This document shows, piece after piece, positions 58,442 to 64,000 of a stretch of DNA of 64,000 bases. The position numbers were made by a program, and so were the translations under genes. The notes beneath the pieces were generated by a model. That model was not told the DNA's origin. It searched no databases and saw only the letters and a program-made list of their open reading frames with translations. The stretch spans positions 32,281-96,280 of the forward strand of contig JNDT01001580.1 of assembly GCA_000697055.1 (NCBI GenBank). Reading direction: 5' to 3'. Position 1 is the stretch's first letter; the number at the start of each line of letters is the position of its first letter. Origin of the DNA: Saksenaea vasiformis B4078. Lineage: Eukaryota > Mucoromycota > Mucoromycetes > Mucorales > Saksenaeaceae.

Positions 58442-60237
58442 ATGAGCAATCGATTCCATCCTATCCTCATTGTTGCTTCTGGTGCCCTTACAGGCATCGT
58501 GGCCATTATAACTGTTTCTTATCTTGCCGATTATTTCAGGTCAACTTCTACCACAGCTCGTGCGTCACGTCTCCGACGTTCACGCCACGTCCGACGCCGT
58601 CGACATCGTACAGATAATACCACTCGATCTATCGAAGGCGATTACGATGAATCCACATCATACCCATTCCCAATTTCCGAATCGGAGGATGAAAATGAGG
58701 CCATGGCAAATAGTGGAGGTCGGCTCGTATCACTACTCAAAGACTGGAATGAAGACGAGAACAAAAACCTACTCAATCTTCTGTATGCTATTTCTGACAA
58801 TCAATCACGTAAAGGTAAATTTACGGTTTTTTCTTATATGAGACATCAACTGAACGCTCTACTGTAGAAGGCTATATTCATCGTAAGCCCGTTTTTTATT
58901 GTTCTTTCCGTTTGTGTTGATCCGATCACCTTGTACAGGCGGGATCACATGCAACAAATGTAACATTTCTCCTATTCGTGGTATACGCTACAAATGTGCC
59001 AACTGTGTTGATTTCGATTTATGCGAAATGTGCGAAGGAGCAAATAGCCACACCTACACTCATGTCTTTCTCAAAATACGGATACCCATACCGCCTCTCG
59101 CTAATCCACGAAGCGCATTATTACCAGCGTTCTATCCTGGAAAAGTCAAACACAGGACAGCCTTGACATCGGATAAATTTCGCGAACTACAACGAAGATC
59201 ACATTGTAAGCATATGCTTTCCGTAATGGGTCACTTATTGTCGCCATAGTCGATCATGTTGAACTGGAAGCGCTCTACGAACAATTCAAATCTTTATCAA
59301 CTGTCGAGACAAATGAAGGAGGTATCGACAAGGAAACGTTTGAACAATGTCTTGGGCCTCTGGGACTGGAGAAAAATCTGATCACAGAACGTATCTTTGC
59401 CTTTTTCGACCAGGATGGAGACGGCATCATCAACTTTTCGGAACTCGTGAGTGGTCTTAGTGTTCTATGCAAAGGGAACTTGGATGAGAAAATCAAGTGT
59501 AAGTTACCAATCATGACGATAGTTGTCTCTAAGTCGTTGTTGTCAAAGTTGCATTCAAAGGTTATGATTTGGATGAGGATGGCTATATCTCCAGAGAGGA
59601 ACTTTATCGCATGTTCAAGTCCTACTTTTATCTATCGATGGAACTCGTTCGGGATGTGGTGAGCGCTATGGAAGATGAAATGATGGATACCTATGAATTT
59701 TCGGCATCGCAACCTGTGAGTGCTGCATTCAACGTAGCCATCCCGTCATCAACAACAGAAAGAAACGACGACACAGCTGCTGCTGATGAAGGACCATCGG
59801 ATGCAAACGATGAAAGGCCAACGTACCCTTTAAAAGAAGCACATTTTGAACAAGAATATCAAAAAGAAATAGAACAAGCGCAGGCGCTATCGAATCAATT
59901 AGAGGAGGAGGAATGTCGTCCCGGTGTGCTAAATTCAGACAGTCATCGATTCAATCCTGAGGATCTTTATGCCGATCATCCAATTCCAACTACACGCAAG
60001 GACAAACAACCGAGTGTAGAGATTTATGAGCAGGGTCCTTCCAAGAAAACATGGGAAGAAAAGTTTCCTATCATGGAAACCATGTCTCAAGATGCGATCA
60101 ATGAAATGGTCGACAAGACATTTAAAAGTGTCAAGACAGAGCGAGAAGGTTACATCAGTTTCGAAGAATTCAAACAATGCGTTCATATGGACTCCAGTAT
60201 TGTTAGTTGGTTTGAAGCATTAGGTACAGTCTTTTAA
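58442..60237 (+). CDS. Membrane-anchored ZZ zinc-finger and EF-hand protein
   Basis: Exons 58442-58814, 58939-59205, 59250-59498, 59549-60237 (525 aa). One N-terminal membrane helix (I-L-I-V-A-S-G-A-L-T-G-I-V-A-I-I) is followed by a very Arg-rich stretch and an acidic linker. Exon 2 is a ZZ finger: C-N-K-C, C-A-N-C, C-E-M-C and the closing H-T-Y-T-H. Exons 3-4 carry two canonical calcium loops (D-Q-D-G-D-G-I-I-N-F-S-E-L and D-L-D-E-D-G-Y-I-S-R-E-E-L). A degenerate EF-like loop, E-R-E-G-Y-I-S-F-E-E-F, lies near the end. A calcium sensor tethered to a membrane is inferred; partners unknown. The stop lies 28 bp from the convergent nitrilase stop. Confidence 0.82.
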
Positions 60238-60265
60238 GAAATCATAAAACGATCTACAGCTGCTT

Positions 60266-61619
60266 TTACTGGCTTTTCTTCACACCATTACCATCTTCAT
60301 CAAATTCCATATTCTGTGATACATCGTCGTAGACATCAAATCGGCGTTGAGCATAAAGAGGAATATTGCTTCGGACGGTTTTGATTTCCTCCGGGTCTAT
60401 AAACACATTTGTTTAATGTCCAGAAAAGAAAGCTGGATGGATTTTGCTTTACCAATATCAGCGTACACGATGGTCTCTTCTTCTTCACAAGTGGCAATCA
60501 CCTTGCCACTTCACACAATGTATTATTATCTTCCCGTTTTTCTTTCGCCACTTTCCTTACCTTGGATCGACTACGGTTGAATGGCCCCATGCATGGTATG
60601 AAGCGTTGAGATCTCTTGCAGGAGAACATGTGGCAACAAAGATCTGATTATCATTCGCTCGTGAACGTTGCAAAAGTTCCCAATGGAGCGGACCGGTGGT
60701 CATGTTAAAGGCGCCAGGATAAATCATAGCCATACAGCCACGTCGAGCAGCAATCATTGCCAATTCTGGGAAGCTTTCTTTTTGGGTCAATTATGCACAG
60801 GCTAATGTCCGTCTTACCGGATGTCGTAACAAATACCCACACCGATCTTGCCGTATTCTTTCAAGAAAAACAAGTGAGCTCAGCATGCATGAAAAAGAAG
60901 AATCTTACTGGTATCAACGTGTGTCAAAGATTCGCCACTGGATAGAATTTCACTTTCCTAACTCATCCAGTCAGTTCCCATAAGCAATCTTGCCTTCTAC
61001 CTTGAATCGAATTTTTCCAGGGATGTCAATGTCAAACAAATGCGCTTTGCGATGAACTCCAATCATTTTACCTAATTCATAGAATAAGAAAGACATTTCT
61101 AATCTCTTCAATTTTGTTTTACCTGACGGGTCGTAGATAGTCGAGGTGTTGTAGATGTTGCCAGACTTCTCATCCAATTCGGGTATCGAACCTTTAATTT
61201 AAGTTTGTTTCTTAGCATGATGATACTTTGTCGTTGTTCATGCTAACCTCCAAAAAGGTAAACGTTCGCCTCCTGCAGATAACGTCAGTTAACACATGAA
61301 GGTACAATAACAACCTTCTTCAGCATACCTTGGCAGCACTGGATAGCATTTTTACCGAGGCACCCGTAGAAAGAGGTTCGGCGTATTGTGGAAAGTAGTT
61401 GGTGCCATAAGGTGAATTAAAGCATTCTGGCAAGACGACAACTTGCGCGCCATGATTCGCGGCTTCAAGGATCTTCTTACGGGCATGACTAAGATTCACC
61501 TCTTTGTCAAGCCCGCCTTTAAGCTGCAGCAAAGCTAGTTTAAAAGGGGAAGCAGGCGCAAGTACGGTAGACATGGTACGGCGATTCTGGAAAACGGCAG
61601 AGCGGATAACAGCATGCAT
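60266..61619 (-). CDS. Nitrilase-family omega-amidase (Nit2/Nit3 type)
   Basis: Nine exons: 61619-61329, 61272-61248, 61191-61123, 61071-61001, 60957-60909, 60857-60818, 60773-60561, 60508-60453, 60396-60266 (314 aa; the second is only 25 nt). Catalytic triad: Glu in [12 protein letters not shown], Lys after D-I-D-I-P-G, Cys in [10 protein letters not shown]. It ends with Q-R-R-F-D-V-Y as in Nit2. The enzyme hydrolyses the amide of alpha-ketoglutaramate or ketosuccinamate, salvaging products of glutamine transamination. I chose the Met of [14 protein letters not shown], which would give a mitochondrial leader; a downstream Met at 61574 gives a cytosolic form, and the frame is open to 61742. 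Confidence 0.9.
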
Positions 61620-62959
61620 TCCTTTTTTGCTGGTGGGAAAAAGGGGGACCAAGAAAATTAAAGATCCGAACATCTCGGTGACTTTTGTGCCTGCTATGTT
61701 GTGAAACAGAGATTCGCGTATAGGAGGCTGTGTGTGCAGCACAGACGGTCATCAATGCACTAAAGACGCTTCAAAAATAGACAATAAGTTCGTTATCATT
61801 CTAGGAGCTCATGATGCTAATTTTAATTCGTCGTGATAGTGGTAAAGCGACTTTTGGAACGGCATCCAAAAGACGTTTTCCAAAAGATCTGGAACAGCTG
61901 ATCTGATGAATTTTGGTCAGTAATGCATTTCCTTTAATTATGGTTCATTGAACGATTTTTTAGGCTACTCTAAACGAATTATGCGTCCTTGAAGAGCCAA
62001 GTCTGCGCTGAGAGAGAAATAAAATGTGCGGTCTTCAGATAATGAAATGGCAACAAAATCATTCATTTATTTACATCAACTTGGGCCCCAGGGGACGCAT
62101 AATTTATTGGAGCAGCGTAAAAAAATCATTCACAGCTAATAAATGGAAGATACTTTGATGTCTTTTTACTTACCAAATTGTATTCCCGCATAGACACAGG
62201 GATTACTCGGGGTGGGAGCGACGTTGGAATTATTCTGGCCATGGTGCCAGTGGTGATTGCGCTGCAAAGGACTTGAAGCAATGCAGCGTCCAGCGATCTA
62301 TTGTACAAGATGAGTTATGCTGAGCGCGACAATATTTGTTTTACTTACTTAAGTGATGGGTGAAAAACGCCACCACAGCCGAGACAGTTCGACAGCAGGG
62401 GTCATGCAGGCCAAACGATTGACGTTGCATACAAAATCCGACTGTAGTAAAGATGTAAACCACTACAGACTACATATCTCCTCTAGTATTTGGAATATGT
62501 ATTGCCAATGTTCCTTCCCGACATCAAAAGAGCTCAAATGATGAGAGCGCTCCCTTGCCGATCCTTGAAGCAATCTGTGTTGCAATTATCCAATCCGGAT
62601 TCCCTCCTCCAAGGTTTGTCTCCCAGCTGACGTGTCCCTTGCCCTAGTTGCTATCTGAGCTTTCCATTAATGCCCACAAGTAATGATACTGCCTCTCCAT
62701 GACAAGTCTTTGACAACGAATACAACCAGCAGCTTGGGCTCACCGGCCAAGAAGGTCTAAAGCAGGCGATGTCGTGATTGCCTCACCAATTCCCTTTCCA
62801 GGTGCCTCGAGCCATGGATATCCACTTGATCTATGATTGCTAACAGCCCACATAGAATATGGCTGTTGTTTCGCTAGCGCCTTCTAAGCGGGTTCGACCT
62901 CTTCCGGTCTCAGATGGAAAAAGCTCTCGAGAGAAGATGGAAAAGATAGAAGGCGCGAT

Positions 62960-62994
<35 letters not shown>

Positions 62995-63378
62995 AAGCGA
63001 AGTATGATATGCGGTGGAAGTCCATGTACTGGGCGGCTAATACAAGAAGCTGGTTTAAGAATTGGGTAGTGGAGTAGATGTGTCGATCGTGCCATTGGGA
63101 CGCATGTGCAAAAATGGTTGTAACGAAGCGATAAGCTGTTGGCTGACTGAAGGCGTAAGAAATAACGTTCTCGGTTCCTGGACAGTGGATCGCATATCTA
63201 GAGTCGAAGCGGGCATGGAAACACCGACCATATTCTGTTCGCCTGTCGGTGGAGGATCAGACGAATGCCGGCTGATTGAGATAACCTGCCTATTGGTAGA
63301 TTACCTGGCGGCAACCGTGCGCTCTTCTCCCGTCTATTTTCATCTTTTCTATGATTTGATACTAGTAATCCCTTCATC
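61620..63378. other. Gene-poor stretch with poly-A tract
   Basis: Short ORFs only. A minus-strand exon-like piece at 62,296-62,165 (S-L-D-A-A-L-L-Q-V-L-C, ends at a GGTAAGT donor) may belong to an unseen gene. A plus ORF from 62,859 (M-A-V-V-S-L-A-P-S-K-R-V) runs through the poly-A tract and is doubtful. Confidence 0.35.
62963..62993. repeat. 31-bp poly-A tract
   Basis: Uninterrupted run of 31 A on the plus strand. It could be a retroposition tail or a simple repeat; no flanking target-site duplication was recognised. Confidence 0.85.
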
Positions 63379-63990
63379 TTATTGTCTATCTTCTCGTTGG
63401 TCTTGTTCCTCGGCCTTTTTTGTTTCTGGGGAAGAGGGAAAATTGCAACCGATGGCAGGTCCGACAGCCTCGTCGAAGGTAAGGTTGTATAGCAGGTTGC
63501 CGAGGCCGATATGCTCAAGTGATACCAAACGTCGACCAAAAACATCGAGAGAAGATACCTCTTTATTTCCTACAACCGTAATATATCTTACATAAACAAT
63601 ACCAAATACAATATTCGTGTTGTGATCGATACAGGTAGTGTGATATTGCCCTTTCCCGCTATGCTTCTTTGTGTCGCCTTGTCGCCTGCCTCGTTCCTCG
63701 CTATTCGCTTTGCTGTTCACCCTGTCGTTCTTTTCTTTTTCTTTTTTTCTGTTCGCCGGATTGTTCTTCTTGTCGTTCCCCTCGCTGTTCGCTTCGTTGA
63801 TCGTCTTGCTGAGACCGTTTGCCAAACGATTCATTCCATCCGCCGGCATCATCATCCCATCGCCGTGACATGGGATGCATCTGTAACTCATGCGCTGATC
63901 GTTTGCGAGATTCAACCCACCTCCGGAATCACCCCCCACAGAGCCAGAACCGTACACCGACTGAACCAAGATGGACGTCGTCCAGCCCAA
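63379..63990 (-). CDS. Unrecognised protein, probably 5'-truncated by the window end
   Basis: An open frame of about 204 codons with no convincing ATG at its head, so the gene probably begins beyond base 64,000. It has a Gly/Ser-rich start and C-I-P-C-H-G-D-G, then a ~60-residue Asn/Lys/Glu/Ser-rich low-complexity stretch, then a more normal region (N-I-V-F-G-I-V-Y-V-R-Y-I-T-V-V-G) and an acidic end. No family recognised. The middle may contain an unspliced intron or may be a disordered linker. Confidence 0.45.
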   Translation of the reverse strand: MGWTTSILVQSVYGSGSVGGDSGGGLNLANDQRMSYRCIPCHGDGMMMPADGMNRLANGLSKTINEANSEGNDKKNNPANRKKEKEKNDRVNSKANSEERGRRQGDTKKHSGKGQYHTTCIDHNTNIVFGIVYVRYITVVGNKEVSSLDVFGRRLVSLEHIGLGNLLYNLTFDEAVGPAIGCNFPSSPETKKAEEQDQREDRQ

Positions 63991-64000
63991 CAGGCAAATG

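Noticed and set aside
62880..62905. GGGTTCGACCTC resembling a tRNA B box, suggesting a SINE with the poly-A tail
   Set aside because: No matching A box or cloverleaf could be drawn and no target-site duplication was found.
62859..63077. 72-codon plus ORF with a poly-Lys core
   Set aside because: The Lys run is simply the 31-bp poly-A tract; the flanks have no recognisable domain.

Overview
This is a eukaryotic, almost certainly fungal window. Genes carry many short introns of about 44-67 nt with GT..AG ends, and the gene content is fungal: Bud6/AIP3, Rax2, Sfm1, a Ran1/Sks1-type kinase and an Mgr3-type TPR protein. An Integrator subunit 9 homologue and a Rax2 with a C-terminal SH3 domain argue against a yeast or a typical ascomycete. 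The overall style suggests an early-diverging lineage such as Mucoromycota, which is an inference.

Layout. 0.6-9.4 kb (minus) and 12.4-18.5 kb (minus) hold two very long paralogues, and 41.9-47.1 kb (plus) holds a third. I reconstructed all three as intact ten-exon genes of 2755, 1888 and 1573 codons. They share the same exon order and phases: two tandem MACPF-like (perforin-type) modules, a beta-trefoil/MIR-like middle part, and a Sel1-repeat array of very different length (about 53, 29 and 11 repeats). This family is the main discovery candidate of the window. Between the first two genes (9.6-12.3 kb) lie short or broken ORFs, a low-complexity pyrimidine-rich stretch, and a short ORF that appears to share the family's upstream element.

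19.1-26.4 kb is a cell-polarity pair: a Bud6/AIP3 actin-nucleation cofactor (plus) tail-to-tail with a Rax2 landmark protein (minus) that ends in an SH3 domain. A coiled-coil protein follows at 27.2-27.7 kb, and then a gene-poor stretch to 31.3 kb.

31.3-41.4 kb is housekeeping: an M50B-like membrane metallopeptidase, a Sfm1-type arginine methyltransferase, a Ran1/Sks1-like kinase behind a long gene-poor upstream region, and uroporphyrinogen decarboxylase (HEM12), which is divergent from the third MACPF-Sel1 gene.

47.8-64 kb is dense housekeeping: INTS9, an Mgr3-like mitochondrial TPR protein, Ubc13, a TLC-domain membrane protein, a GPALPP1-like protein, a membrane ZZ/EF-hand protein, an omega-amidase-type nitrilase, and an unrecognised ORF running off the end. 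Exon boundaries were derived by eye from splice consensus, reading frame and, for the big family, agreement between three paralogues. For each multi-exon gene where a full exon list is given, the lengths sum to a multiple of three.
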